Source: Fistulifera solaris (Eukaryota > Bacillariophyta > Bacillariophyceae > Naviculales > Stauroneidaceae). From it: DNA of 64,000 nt. Below, in pieces: positions 29,367 through 41,764 of this stretch. The stretch spans positions 806,001-870,000 of the forward strand of contig AP026162.1 of NCBI GenBank assembly GCA_030295235.1. Direction: 5' to 3'. The notes under the pieces were generated by a model. That model had not been told where the DNA came from and did not search any database. It saw only the letters and a program-made list of their open reading frames with translations. The translations under genes were made by a program, and so were the position numbers. Position 1 is the stretch's first letter, and each line of letters starts with the position of its first letter.

Positions 29367-30278
29367 ATGAGATCGAAGTTACTCCTTCGCCCCGTATCTC
29401 TTTGTGGGGTGACGACGCGACGAAGCACCCGTCCATTCTTTCCAGCCTCATCGTGTATTCCTGACGATTCTTCATCGATCCGTCCTTCGCATGCGCGTCG
29501 TCTTTTCTCTGTATCATCTTCGGAAGTAGACAAGTTTAGTGCCATGGATCAGGACTGGTGGGATCCGAAAAAGAACGTTTTGATTCATATGAACACTATA
29601 CGAATGAAGTATATCCGTGAGATGGTCCGTCAAAATCTTGTCAAGAAGGACGGTACGATTGTTTCGTCGGCGCTTCCTTTGGAGGGATATTCGGCACTGG
29701 ACATTGGTTGTGGCGGGGGATTACTCAGTGAATCTCTGGCTCGACTCGGCGCCACCGTGACGGGATTAGACCCCAGTGCAAGGTTGGTAGAAGCCGCCAA
29801 ACAGCACGCAGCCCTTCATCCTCGGACACAAACCATTGATTATCATGGTGGCAAAACAGTGGAGGAGTTTGCGCAGGAGCACTCAAACAGAAAGTTTGAC
29901 ATCGTTTGTTTGCTCGAAGTTCTGGAACATTCGACGGATGCCGCGTCGTTGCTGAGGGCAGCTTCGGCTCTTTTAAAAGACGATGGTGTGCTCTTCCTTT
30001 CCACTATCAATCGCACTCTCAAAAGCCACCTTGCTACTATTATAGGGGCCGAATACATTATGCGATATATTCCTATTGGGACTCACAATTGGCATGATTA
30101 CCGTTCCCCGGATGAAGTAGCACGCTTGATGAATCATGTGGCTGTGGAAGAAGTCGACGTGTCGGGGATGGTGCTAACAAAACCTCCAATTTTTGGTGAC
30201 TGGTCGTGGAAACTGGATCCGACTGACACGGATATTAACTGGATCGGGGCGTATCGTAAACGATCAGACTCTAAGTAA
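29367..30278 (+). CDS. COQ3: Ubiquinone biosynthesis O-methyltransferase COQ3, mitochondrial
   Basis: Catalyses both O-methylations of ubiquinone synthesis on the matrix side of the inner mitochondrial membrane. The Arg/Ser-rich N-terminus (MRSKLLLRPVSLCGVTTRRS) and the following RRLFSVSSSEVDKF look like a mitochondrial presequence. The mature enzyme starts WWDPKKNVLIHMNTIRMKYI, as in UbiG/COQ3. SAM motif I is LDIGCGGGLLSESLARLGA at residues 111-129, ending in TVTGLDPS; motif II is FDIVCLLEVLEHS, and the family-specific C-terminal part includes INRTLKSHLATIIGAEYI, GTHNWHDYRSPDE and DINWIGAYRK. 303 residues, intact. The ATG at 29367 is the first in frame. Confidence 0.94.
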   Translation: MRSKLLLRPVSLCGVTTRRSTRPFFPASSCIPDDSSSIRPSHARRLFSVSSSEVDKFSAMDQDWWDPKKNVLIHMNTIRMKYIREMVRQNLVKKDGTIVSSALPLEGYSALDIGCGGGLLSESLARLGATVTGLDPSARLVEAAKQHAALHPRTQTIDYHGGKTVEEFAQEHSNRKFDIVCLLEVLEHSTDAASLLRAASALLKDDGVLFLSTINRTLKSHLATIIGAEYIMRYIPIGTHNWHDYRSPDEVARLMNHVAVEEVDVSGMVLTKPPIFGDWSWKLDPTDTDINWIGAYRKRSDSK

Positions 30279-30322
30279 TTATAGACTTTTCTTGGGTTAT
30301 AAAGTGAATCTCAGCACTGCTT

Positions 30323-31159
30323 TTAACGACGCACCCACTGTGGCGACTTTCTGGCCTTTTTATGACCGACTTTCTTTCGCTCTACTCGCCGAGCATCGCG
30401 TTCTAACAAACCGAGTCGCTTCAGCGGCGGTCGATACAAATCCGGATTGTAACTGTTGAGTGCGTGAGCCAAACCGTGTCGCACAGCCCCCGCCTGGCCT
30501 GTCAAGCCTCCTCCCTGCACCATGACTTGCACATCAAAGTCACCACACGTCTCCGTGGCCACGAGAGGTTGTAAAATCAAGTCTCGATCTGACATGCGCG
30601 GGAAGTAATCCACAAACGACTTTTTGTTGACCGTGACTTCGCCGAACCCCGGCTGAATCCAAACGCGTGCCGCAGCCTTCTTTCGGCCCCCACGTCCGTA
30701 CGCTCTCCCGCGTTCATCAATCTCAGATTTCCAGACGGGAGGCAAGCTATTCTCGATCCACTTCGCACGTTGGGCTTGATCTTCGGCCTCTCTGCGGCGT
30801 AGCTCTTCAATCAAATAGTCTGTTTCGCTGAGTGTTTGCTCACCTCCGGTGTCACTTTCGTATCCGCCCATCGTTTCGCTCGCTTCGTAATCATCCTCGT
30901 CGTCGTCCCACATACTTTCAGCATCATCCTGGTAGTCACCGGGAAACAGCATCACACTATTCGGTCGCTTACCGCGATCGTCGTTCGAGATATTGCTTAA
31001 TTGATTACTTCGACGGAAACGAAAGAGAGCCGACGTTTCCTCCGAAGAGAACGATCGATGTGACGTCAAAACGCTACTAGCATGAACGTGACTTCCCAGA
31101 CGCTTCGTGCTACAAAGGGCGTGCCGAATCAGCGTATTGTGGAGTAATTTCATAGACAT
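30323..31159 (-). CDS. MRPS9: Mitochondrial ribosomal protein bS9m
   Basis: Small mitoribosomal subunit protein. 278 residues: the N-terminal 150 contain a basic presequence (MSMKLLHNTLIRHALCSTKR) and an acidic linker (WDDDEDDYEASETMGG). The S9 core follows: GRAYGRGGRKKAAARVWIQP, VNKKSFVDYFPRM, VMVQGGGLTGQAGAVRHGLA and the basic tail ERKKVGHKKARKSPQWVRR, which contacts tRNA in the P site. The long N-terminal extension distinguishes it from plastid or bacterial S9. Either ATG at 31159 or 31153 may be used. It is convergent with COQ3, 44 bp apart. Confidence 0.93.
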   Translation of the reverse strand: MSMKLLHNTLIRHALCSTKRLGSHVHASSVLTSHRSFSSEETSALFRFRRSNQLSNISNDDRGKRPNSVMLFPGDYQDDAESMWDDDEDDYEASETMGGYESDTGGEQTLSETDYLIEELRRREAEDQAQRAKWIENSLPPVWKSEIDERGRAYGRGGRKKAAARVWIQPGFGEVTVNKKSFVDYFPRMSDRDLILQPLVATETCGDFDVQVMVQGGGLTGQAGAVRHGLAHALNSYNPDLYRPPLKRLGLLERDARRVERKKVGHKKARKSPQWVRR

Positions 31160-31914
31160 TCCTGATTACTTTCGATAGTCAACAAGCTATGCTGCAAGAC
31201 TTATGGCTTCCGGTGATGTTGTTGTGCGGCAAAAAAATAACGAGATGCCGCTCAGCGGTCCGAACAATGAGACGTACAGCGTACGTACCTGCTACGGTAC
31301 GGCGGACGGACGTGCATGTGTGACTATAAGTCCAAAATGTAGCATCACTTTACCACGACTGCATTTTAGTCATGAGTCGATCTTCTTCGTGGTCAGACTA
31401 CTGCCGAACCTCCGTTCGTTCTGCAATATTATCATATTACATCGCTTTTACAGTATTACGGCCTTATTATTGTAGGTAACATTCTCAACTCGAGGAGAGT
31501 TACTCCTAACGTTAATTAAACTGGTGAATCATGCCACGACTGCTTTTGGGTCATGAATCAACATTTTCCGAACCAAACTCAGCCTACATCCGTTCTGCAA
31601 CCTTTTTAAGACGCAATTGTTCTTATAATCCGCTTATGTTTGTCAGCGTTGAAAAGACACATGTCGATACGCAACGTCGGTAAAACTTATGAATCGTTGT
31701 TTTGCGTATTTACTATGCCCGCCACAACTGGACTCCAGTCAAAATTTCGAGCCAGGATACCATTAGTCTAACCATCCTGCTAAGTTGTCGAGATTTAATT
31801 ACTTTCTTTTACGGGCAACAATTGCAAATACAAAATCGTTTTTTACAAGTTGGAACACGTCATCTCTATTTCTCGCACTCGCACCGCGCAAGACCGCCGT
31901 AATCCTTCTCCTTA
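31160..31914 (+). repeat. Divergent intergenic region with tandem diverged repeats of about 180 bp
   Basis: Two diverged units (about 31330-31520 and 31520-31700) share CCACGACTGC-4/5 nt-GTCATGA (31353-31376 and 31533-31556), then a CCTACATCCGTTCTGCAA-like block and a GTATTTACTATG-like block. The same blocks occur at 47.3-48.2 kb in front of RNase Z. The CACGACTGC...AGTCATG core is an imperfect inverted repeat. No coding frame is evident. Confidence 0.65.
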
Positions 31915-34900
31915 ATGTCGATCTTTTCTACCAATTGCCTTCAAAATTCAATTCCTTCACAAGAAATAAATAATACCTGGTCTTTTATAAACTATTCATT
32001 CCTTTGGAAACATGAGACATCCATTTCCACTATGTTAACATCTGGTTTGATTTCGTTAAACGTGCACGAGGCTCTCGCGTTTGATGGGACGGAAATATGC
32101 GTCCATCCCGACATTTTCAATACACCCGGCGCGAACCAAGATCCTCATGGATCTGCCCTACACACGCTTTCGATGGGGAGCAACTCGAAGAATTCCGCGA
32201 ACAATGCTTCTCATGATGACTCTACCGTACCTGCGTCTTCTTACAGAAAACTGGAAGTGGGAGATCTGATTGAAGTCAGAATTTGGGATCCGAACCCAAT
32301 ACAAATGAACAATAACAAAGTCAACAACAGCTCTGCTATTCCCTCGACCCGGGTTATTGCCAATGCTGCCAGTATCATACGTCGCAATCCCGCATCATCC
32401 GGCCCGGTTACAAGCGTACCGCAAAGTGTCACTCCAACAGACAACAATAGTGTCGCTTCTGGCTCGGTCGAGAATAATAGGCGATCGCCGTCGAAGGACA
32501 ACTCGGAGCTTGTTAATATCGAAGGTGTCGACCCTTTTCGGACGAAATCGCTGATATGAAAGACAAAACAACACTGTCGGTCGTCAATTCCTTGCAGTAT
32601 TCGGAGCAGGCGGACGAGGAGCAAGATAGCGTAGGAACCAGAGCAACTACGAGGGAGCAAATCATGAATCATATGGAAACAGTGTCGACGACTTCATCGC
32701 GGGATAACATCCGCAATGACACACCTTCCTCTCCATCGAACTCGCCGAAGACGTCCAAGCAAACTATGGCTTCACTCGCTTTTACAGATGGAACAACTCA
32801 CACACCTCCTCCTCCAACCAAGACGGTTGTCACGTCTTTAAATGTGCCGCCCGGAGGAAGGATGCCTCCCGTGTTTCCGAGGGCCCGTACATCCACTGCT
32901 GATTTTCCTCGTACTACTGCCAAGCCTCTCGTCAGTGGCGGCGGGAGTACTGGAACGCCGACGACGACCAAGCCCAGTCGAAGCATTTTGAAGTCTCATC
33001 ATAAACGAGAAATTTCCGACATGACGGTAGAAACAGCACTCGGCACTTTGCCATCGAATCCAACAGGGTGGTCGGGGCAATTGCCACTGGCTGGAAACTT
33101 GGGGACGGGAAGTGAAGACTTGGACGATGACTTTGACGTGGACGATGATATCTGGACGCAAATATCGAGCACCCACAATTTACGCATGTCCTTTGTTATG
33201 AAAGTCACGGAGAAATCACTGACTTCTTTGAAAGGCTCGGCACGCACTCAAGTTTCTATATTACGTCGTGTGGCGGATCTCTATGAGTTATCCAGCTATG
33301 ATATGGTGACGATCAGTAAAATCAATGAACACGACAAAGCCTTGGTTTTGGACACCGTTTCGGCGGATTTCGTGGTGGTTACGATTAAGGATCAGTTCAT
33401 ATCAAGAGGGGACATGCATGTGTTTCAAGAGACTTTGATCGGCAGTTGGATTTACGAAGGACAACGTCTACTTGAACCATCGAGAGGATTTCAAGCTTAC
33501 GTACAGGAAATTCGACACAGTGACAAGCTGGCGCGTTCGGGAATCGTTACAGAGGCCACAACTATCACGTTTCGGTCTCGATCCGCTCGTATTATGTGGC
33601 TGGTGCAAATGTCCAGCGAAATGTGGGATTATGCTTCTCCTTTTGAAAACAATCGTCCTTCCAGTCGTTGTGAAATATATTTCGATAGACTGATTGATAT
33701 ATTGCACCAGCTTTTTGCAAAGTGGAAAGAACTGGATACCACTCATTCCGTAACTGTTATTTTCTTCAGCCGAACGTTTGTGGGGAGATTCTGGAAGTCC
33801 CTTTACAAACGAGAAAGAGTTTGATGAGGACTTCAAAAGGGATATTTACGGTCGACAGTACGAAGATCACTTTCGACTAGTTATTGAGCACGAGAATCCT
33901 TCCGACTGGGAAACATTCATTGTTAGCGTTAAGGAAGCTTTTGTTCGTTATCCTATTGAGGTACAATGGAACCTGAAGTCGGGATCCCAATCCAGACGGC
34001 CATCCTCAGCAAGCCAAGGAAATGTATTGGAAGCGATCAATGTGACACTTAATTTACTCCAATATCACTACCTCGACAGAGACCTTCATAGAACTGGAAA
34101 TAGTATTGTTGTCATATCAGCAGGTAATGGTGTTTTCGAAGTCGACAAAGGACTCGCTGGTATATCCTACCAACGCATGATGGACAATGGAATTGGTTCC
34201 GACATGCTTTCCCTTGGTCTCCCCCCCTCTACATACTGCTCCATTTTTTCTATATGTCAATCTTTATCAGGACGTTGATCCTGAGAATGTTGATGGGTCC
34301 GAAACTTTCTACGAGGTACCCCACTGGATGAATCTTTCTTTTGCGAGCTATGACGGCGATTCAGATGGTTTGGGGAGGCCAAGGCGGAAATCTGAATTTA
34401 CCCATGAGTCTAACGCCGTCAAGTCGAACAATCTTTCCGTGGCTCCAAATGGATTTTTACTGCCGCGTTTTAAAGAACAAATTGCGCTACAGCTGAATAG
34501 CAGCCCTTTGCTTCGTCCCAAGTCGTTTTCCGTCGCACTAAATGGTACTTCTTCTCCCAAAAAGCCTCCACACCTTACACAAGAACGACAGCTCATTGCA
34601 GGTCGCGATTTTTATGATATTCTAGAGGCATGCCGACCACGTAATATCGGAGCTTTGCCATCTCCATTAAGGGCTTTGCTGGATATGCAGAGCAGTCTTG
34701 TTGCTGAAAAGGAGCACGACGAAGTTTCTGCTGTGGACAGTGATGATGACGTATCAACTCCGGTGGAATGGGGTGCTTTGGAATCGAAGCCCGCGGCGAC
34801 TGGCGACTTTTGACTATCAATCGCCGAAAGATATCTATTGGAAATGAATCTTTTGAGTCGACATCGCGTGCCGCTCCAATCGTCGCTCCAACAAAACAAG

Positions 34901-37362
34901 AGGAGCTTGATATCCACGAGAAATCTAGTCAGTCTTCCAGTTTTGCAAGCCAGATTTCCAACCATTTGCTTGGAGCATCGTTCGATCGGTCTTTCCTTTC
35001 TCCACACGGACAGATACAGCGATGCCCGTCTCTTGAATTTGAACGTACTCGCCATGACGATAATAACACCATTAGTCGAGAAAATGAGGAAGGCGAAGAT
35101 GATAATTTCCAGAATCTGCGAGCGATGATGAAATCTAGAGACGCCCTTTCTTTGCGGGTTACCGTGTCGCCTGAGATCGTTCCTCAAGCAGAACCGGTTG
35201 TTTCTAGTGCCGAATTAAGTGCGAATCGGCATGGTCCAAAGCACCGTCCGATGTCTGGAATCGGAGTGTTTTCTGGGCAGAGGCGAACGATGGCTAGTCA
35301 GGGCAGCGGTGCACCTGGAGGGATAGGAGGTGCCCTCGCACAATATCGAGCGTCATCTGTTTCGAGGACAGAGGCTGAGAAGGAGTCGGCTTACCTTGGA
35401 CAAGGGGCAAGTAGTGGATCTCTCTTTTCTTCGACTCGAATTCCAAGGCATTTTGGAGAGAGCGCTCCGGTGGGGCTATCTCCGCTATTACTACCACCGG
35501 CACCAATTTCGGGGCGAAGGGACGTCACAGCAGAAGCTAGTGGGTCTAGGTTCGCGGTCTTTAATACAGAAGGATCTAACATTGCAGTATCGTCCACCTA
35601 CGGACCAATCGTTGGTAGTCTCACTGCTATCGAGTCTAGACTGAATAATGGAAACACCGGAAAAGGTTCTGGATCTGGGTCTGGTTCTAGTGGTTTCAAT
35701 GGTCTTCCCTCGAGTCCACCTACTGGTTCACGAATGATAGTCGGAAACAACCGATTCGCTTCTTCATCTCAACGACCACAGTATCGCGACACCGGTTCAA
35801 AAGGTAAAAGCGCATACAATTCGAAGAGAAAGAAAGCGTTCAATCCGTTTCGTCAGCAGGACGAAGATGAGGTTCTAGCCAAGAACTCGCATAATCGTCG
35901 ACGTTGGAGCCATGTGTTTCCAGCAGGCGAGTTAGAGTTCCGACGGCGGACGGGACCTAATTGGAAAAGCCTGACCGCACCCGCGATTCTACCGACGTAT
36001 GTAGGATACTTTCCAACACAGAGTGAAGTTGATCATGCCTTCACATTCAGTATCCATAACATTACTTTGAAAGAGTTTGACAAGACTTTCTATACCTCCA
36101 ACAAAGATCTCCTCATGGAAATGGTTCGACAGCGACTCATTCAAGATTACCAGCTTGTACCTCCGTCACATGTAAACGCGAGTAATCTGAGGCGTGAAAC
36201 GCTTCGAGACGGACTCGCGAATAGAGGTTACCCACACTCTTCTATTTCTGATGAAAATTCTGAGACTATGCGTCAGTTCCTATCCATGGGCCATCGTTTA
36301 CAAGTGCTCACCTATGATAAGGGGACTGATATCATCGAGGTCACACGCTATGATTTAAAGACGGCACAGAGTTCTCAGTCAAACACCGTACAATACCAAT
36401 ACCTCTGTTTTTGCACTGAAACCAAGCAGTATAACAAAGTCACTCAAACATTCAATAAATACAACAGGCCTTACATATGGAACAAAGTTGACCGAATAAT
36501 TTGCGGCGATGACGACCGAGAAATGCGAGAAGGGATGCGATTCAGGAGGATTATGTTTGGACTGGTGCCTCCCAAAATTGACAGTGATGCCGCGGAGCAG
36601 GAGTATTTGGATAAATTGCACCGCCTACTCGAATATCTAAACAAACTTAAAGAAAAGGACGATTCTCAAACGACAGACTTGAATGTGAAAATTGTGAAAA
36701 AAGCGGATAAAATAGACACAGAAACCGATCAAGTTTCTTCTACTCCGGGTATCGCTCGCAATTCGATGGAGCGCTTCTACGTGGACCTGCGGAAAAATAA
36801 ACGAGACGCTTTAGAGTGGATGGAAGTCGTCATTGACTCTACGCTTGACACTTCCTGGTCATACAGAATAATGTTACATTGGCTTGTAGCGAGTTCGGGG
36901 AAGGTAGACAACCAAATTCAATTACTGCAACGTAGATGTACGCAATACGGGTTGGACTTGAAACCTTTCCCGCAGATTACTGTTTCCAGGAATGTGTTCT
37001 TAAATCCCTTTCGCGCCCCTGAGATTTTCTTGGTGAAAGACAAGGAGAGAGCTGGCGATATTGATAGGAAATTAATGGACATGGACTTTATCCACGACGG
37101 CGTATTTTACACGGATGCAAAATCTATTCTCAAATGCACCAAATTTGACGAATTCGATCTGGGGAATCGTCGAACATCGGTCTTGGGGCGCCAGTTTGTT
37201 CATAGGTCAGGTACTCTTTTCGTTCGGTTGCTGTCCGACCAGCACGGACACACGATGGTTGTTGCCACCGGTAACTACTCGTACATAGCAAAAGACAGGC
37301 AACGGCAGACTGCTGCCCAAGAAGCGTTCAATAATTTGGCTAAACTGATGAACAAATATTAA
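31915..37362 (+). CDS. IML1: GATOR1 subunit IML1/DEPDC5 homologue
   Basis: GATOR1 (SEACIT) is the GAP for Rag GTPases and shuts off TORC1 when amino acids are scarce. The N-terminal domain begins LISLNVHEALAFDGTEICVH, with LEVGDLIEVRIWDP. The central VML1/DUF3608 region is unmistakable: TQVSILRRVADLYELSSYDM, VVVTIKDQFISRGDMHVFQE, SVTVIFFSRTF, DIYGRQYEDHFRLVIEHE, NSIVVISAGNGVFEVDKGLA, PPLHTAPFFLY, VPHWMNLSFASYD. The C-terminal domain has DALEWMEVVIDSTLDTSW, RIMLHWLVASSGKVDN and FRAPEIFLV. I could not find a DEP domain by eye. Four frame changes are needed: 32535-32538, 33782-33785, 34221-34227 (seven C) and 34808-34811. Estimated length about 1,815 residues. The start at 31915 is the first ATG; MLTSGLISLNV is a later option. 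Confidence 0.88.
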
Positions 37363-37419
37363 AAACAAAGCTTTTTCTCAATTAAGATGTCTACATGATA
37401 GGAGTAAAACTGTAGACCG

Positions 37420-40400
37420 TTAGTCGTGACCCGAGCAGATTTTATGATATAGATCTTCTCTTGTGGCAGAGTTTTCATCTCGCATCCTTTTGAAATCGTC
37501 GGCAATTCGCCGCCTCGCGACTGATAACGCAGCTTCTACCTCCGCTTTCCCTGATCGTCGCGTTGATTCCAAGAGGTCCAGAGTCAACTCCATCATCTCC
37601 AACCTTTCACGTTCAAGTAATTGGCATCGGCCGTAGAGCTGTTCGACGAAAATAGACAACTTTGAATCGTCGGTAGACATTGTCTGGCGAGACACATCGT
37701 GAGTCTTTTGGATGAAGACTGATTCATTTCCTCTCGGGTGATTTATCTCAAGGTGTGGAATTGATGTATTGTCCGATTTGTCTTGTTTATCAATCATTCC
37801 TGCCAGGTTCTCCATAATTTCTAAGACGTTGACCTCGTGCTCATTATCATTGTTTCCTTGGACGAAATCACTAAGACCTTGCGCCAGCGCCAGAGCTTCG
37901 TCGAGGAGAGTTGAATCTCCCGAGAACGATGCCGCGCGCCCGAAGCCTACATGTTCAGAAGCCAGAGAATCCTCCTCGTTTGAATGTTGGGGTTGACATA
38001 TCAATGCATAGTTCGCTTTCGCTTCCGCTTCCTGGAGAAGTACTTCCAGTTTCGCATTTTCGGCCTGTAAATGCATCAGTTCTTCAGTGTATGCAGTTGC
38101 TTGCTCGTTCATAATTGCTATGTCTGCCTCGCTTTTTGCCGTTTCATTCTTTCCTCTTTTAATTCTTCTTTAACTTTTCCAAATCTCTCTTTGGTTGTTG
38201 TAGCTCTTCGCTCTGATTCTCGATGACCTTTGCGAGGCTGTCTCGAAGAATGGCCATTTCAGACAACATATTGTGCTGGAACTCGACAGAAGCTTTATCG
38301 TCTTGATTACTGCCAGCTCCTGTGAAATGATTCTCTGCTAATTTCCGGAACTCGAACAACGATTCGGTTTGAAGCGCCGCTTCACCTGCGACGTCATCAA
38401 GGTTGTTCTGAATTTGCTCCAGGTTCGCTCGTAAAAGGTCAAAACTAGATTCTTCCAAGATCTGGTCAGTCTTTCGCGTTGCCTCCATGATATTTCTGAT
38501 TGAGATGACATCCTGTCGAAGTTCCTCTAAAGCGTTTCCGAGCCTTACACTACTGCCTTTCTCGCCTAATCTAAGCTTGTCGTTTTCTGCAGAAAGCATT
38601 TCAACTCTAAGCTCAAGACCTTCTTTGATCAAGCTATGGCGGGACGTCAATGATTGAATACAGTTTTCGAGGGCTGATAGGACTTCAGTGGGAGACATCG
38701 ATTTAGTCTTAAGATGCCACCCTTCGACCGCTTCCATGTCCGACGATAATACGGTCACTAGCGTTTCCATTTTCTGCTTCAGGTTGTCGATCAACACAGT
38801 TAAATCCTGGTTTTGTTCCACAAGCTTCAGATTCTCCATCTTTGCAGCAGCCACCTGTTGCTCGATTTCTTGTTTTTCTTCATTTGCCTTGCACAATTCT
38901 TCTTCTACAGCTTGTAAGTGGGCAGTCTGTTCCTGGGTAGTTTTTAAGTGTTCTTCATTGACCTCTTTCAACTTGTCTTCGAATTGTTTTGCATCTCTCC
39001 GTGCCACATCAAGTTTCTCCGCTAGATCGATCGAATCCTGCTCTACTTTTTCTCGAAGTTGTTCCGCATCTTCGAGTTTCGACTTTAATTTGTTGATTTC
39101 CTCTTCTTTTCCCTGCATAGCTAAGCAGTGCTCCGACGATAAATTTTCTTGCGACTGTTTTCGAGTAAGCTCTTCCTCGTTTACTTCATTCCTGATCTTT
39201 TGCTGCCGTTTCAACTCGACAACCAGCGCTCCATTTTGCGATTCAAGTATTTCAAGCTCGCTAGTTAGTCGATGAATATCTCGAGCGTGACTCTCGCGCA
39301 ACATTGCCAGTTGACATTCGGTGCCTTCTCTGGCTTTTTTCGAGCTCTTCATGAAGCTTCATAACGTGCTCTGTTATGCCACTAGGCTGGGCATCATGAA
39401 TGGTCTTACTGGAGAGAAGGAGTCGCGTGTGGGACAGCTCATCACGCAATAACTCGGTTTCTTCTGACCGACGTCTTCGCTCTTCAGCAATCTCTTTTTT
39501 CAATTGCTGCACAGTCAACGCGGCCCTTCGAGACTCTGAAAGCGCGCCTTCAAGTTGGAGCTTCCATGTACCCTTCTCTTCACCACGTTGCTGCTCCATT
39601 CTTCTCAAGCGCAAAATAAGTTCATTCTTCTTTTCAAGGGCCTCTCTATAATTTTCTGCGAGTTCATCGTCCGAAGACTGCATTTCACTCAACTCGGCTG
39701 CATGAATTTTTTGAAGCTCCTCAATTTGGTTTCGAGTTTCCTCTTCCCACTCTTTAACCGTGTTTTCCTGTTTTTCAGCCCACTGCTGTCTCTCGGCTTC
39801 CCATCCGTTTCGAATTTCTACACATTCTTTCTCTTTAGCCTCAATCTTTTCCTCCCATGTTCTTCGCTCCGCTTCAAGTCGATCGGCAGCATCTCTACGT
39901 TCAGCCTTCAGCGCTTCTTCAGAGTGTTCTTCCCATTTCTTCCTCTCGACTTCGAGATTCTTCGCAGCCTGACTAGCTTCTTGTTTGTATAAGTCCCTTT
40001 CAACCATCGCGCGGTCGAGTCTATCATCCCAATCTGTTCGTCGAGGAGGAGAGAGTGTTCTAAGACGACCTACCTTTACTACAGCCCCCCGGCTACTCTG
40101 TGTCTCCATTAGATTTTTCTGAAGCTGCTTGACCTGTCGGCTCATCACTGCTTTTTTCTTCCTGTATCTTCGCCAAAGTCTCTTCCAGGCTCGACTTTTC
40201 ATCCTGGAGAGATATATTTTCCTTTGTGATCTCGTTTAGATCGAGTTTTAACCTTTCATGGGCTTCAAAAGCGAGTTGAGTTTGTTTTTCAATGGTGCTT
40301 TCATATTCGCTAGCCCGTCGCTCCCACTCTTGCCTCTCATGCTGAAATTGAGTTTCAGTTAAGGTGAGCAAGTCCTTCAACACATTATTCTGCTCTTTCC

Positions 40401-41299
40401 ACTTCTTCTTATGTTGTTTCTGTTCATCCGCTAGCTGCTTTTTTAAGTCAGACAAAAGCTGTTCCTGGTAGGATGAAAGTTGCTCGCCCGCCTGGGTGAC
40501 GGCGGCTGCTTCCTCCAGCGCTTTGACCCAAACGGCACGATCAGACTCATATTGCCTCAGTGTGTCATTCAACGTCTTTTCCAACAGTTGAACCCTGCGG
40601 ACTGATTCGGGTGATAATATCGTCGACCTGGAGCTTTTCTCGTCACCTGGAGGAGAACTGTTCTGTTTTCCTTTTCCGCCGCGTTGACTGTTACTCGAGG
40701 TGCTCGCCGTCCCAGTAGATTCTCCACTTGATGATTCAAGCAAACTCTTCCCCCTCACCATGAGCAAAGTCTTTGCCGACCGCGCAGTGAGTCTCTCCCA
40801 CTTTCTGGAGCTGGTTTTCGAGCCATGTCAGTTTTTCCTTGTACGCGTTGGTGAGTTTATTTTTGTACGACGACTTGCTCTTTCTCTCTTTTTGCAACTG
40901 TTTATCCCAATCAGACTTGTCATCTGAGTGCTTCTTTTCTAAGCTTTTGAACATATTCAACAGCCAAGCAGTGTCTTTGTTTTCGTCTTGTCCATCATTC
41001 GCAAACTCATCTTTGACGGCTTGGTCCAAATGGTCCGAGATGTTATCAATTCGTGCTTCCTCGAGAGTACCATGTAAAAGCCTGACCGAGTCTCCCAGAC
41101 AATCTCTCGAATCAAGTGAAGCAATCACTTTCTTGAGCGGAGAAAGCTTGACTTTTGAATCATTTGCTGCTGATTTGCGAGTATCACTACCTTTGCCAGG
41201 AGGATCGGGTGACTGCTGCGTCAAGCCGAAGAGCTTGTTCGGCGAGAAAGTAGACAATGGACTCGAAGAGAGCCTAGACTTTGTCGGTGTTTTCATCAT
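37420..41299 (-). CDS. Long coiled-coil protein, unknown function
   Basis: About 1,290 residues, almost entirely heptad-like coiled coil (AVVKVGR then KWEEHSEEALKAERRDAADR, EELQKIHAAELSEMQ, KSKLEDAEQLREKVEQDSID, ATREDLYHKICSGHD). The N-terminal 130 residues are basic and Ser/Pro-rich (MMKTPTKSRLSSSPLSTF, SPNKLFGLTQQSP), with several S/T-P sites that could be CDK targets. The frame changes four times: 40750-40754, 40152-40157, 39335-39340 and 38175-38178, all in homopolymers of 4-6 bases. Between those points all segments lie end to end without stops, which argues for one gene and not four. The plan resembles centrosomal, Golgi or kinetochore scaffolds, but coiled coils are not diagnostic and no specific family is claimed. 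It is convergent with IML1, 57 bp apart. Confidence 0.75.
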
Positions 41300-41764
41300 T
41301 GTCGTGAGCTCAGTTCTGTTCTCCAAACAACAAGTAGATGCTATTGTGTGCGACAACAGATCGTCGCATCATCGAGAAAAGATTTTGGAGAAGGTTTCAA
41401 CAAAACGAGGTGCGCGCTGAACGTCTCATTTATTTTGAAAACATGCTCGCGCAACATTCATTTAAGTACCGAACGTCATATATGATTTACTTAAACAATG
41501 ATCGCGCAAACGAGACTGACTGGGGAAATGAGTCTATGTAAATTCCACCCTACACTGGTAATATAAGTCAATGTGTAGATTACTTTTTTTCTCACGCGCG
41601 CCGCGCTTCTGTCCTTCGTCAGGGAATGGGTTATGAGCCAACACATCATTCAAGTTCCACCTTGCACCCGCCTGCCCTCGTTGCACGATGATCGGATGAC
41701 AATGATGTTGATCGACTTCAAGCAATCGCAGTTTGTCTTCTATAAGATACAGAATCGGATCAAA
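41300..41764. other. Divergent intergenic region
   Basis: 465 bp between the coiled-coil gene and the LRR gene. A continuous frame upstream of the LRR ATG adds residues without signal-peptide character, so it is not included. No repeats are seen. Confidence 0.4.

Noticed and set aside
38688-39992. Long plus-strand Ser/Phe-rich frames opposite the coiled-coil gene
   Set aside because: Antisense shadow of Glu/Lys-rich codons.
41633-41764. Upstream extension of the LRR protein
   Set aside because: It would bury a clean signal peptide that begins at the ATG at 41765.
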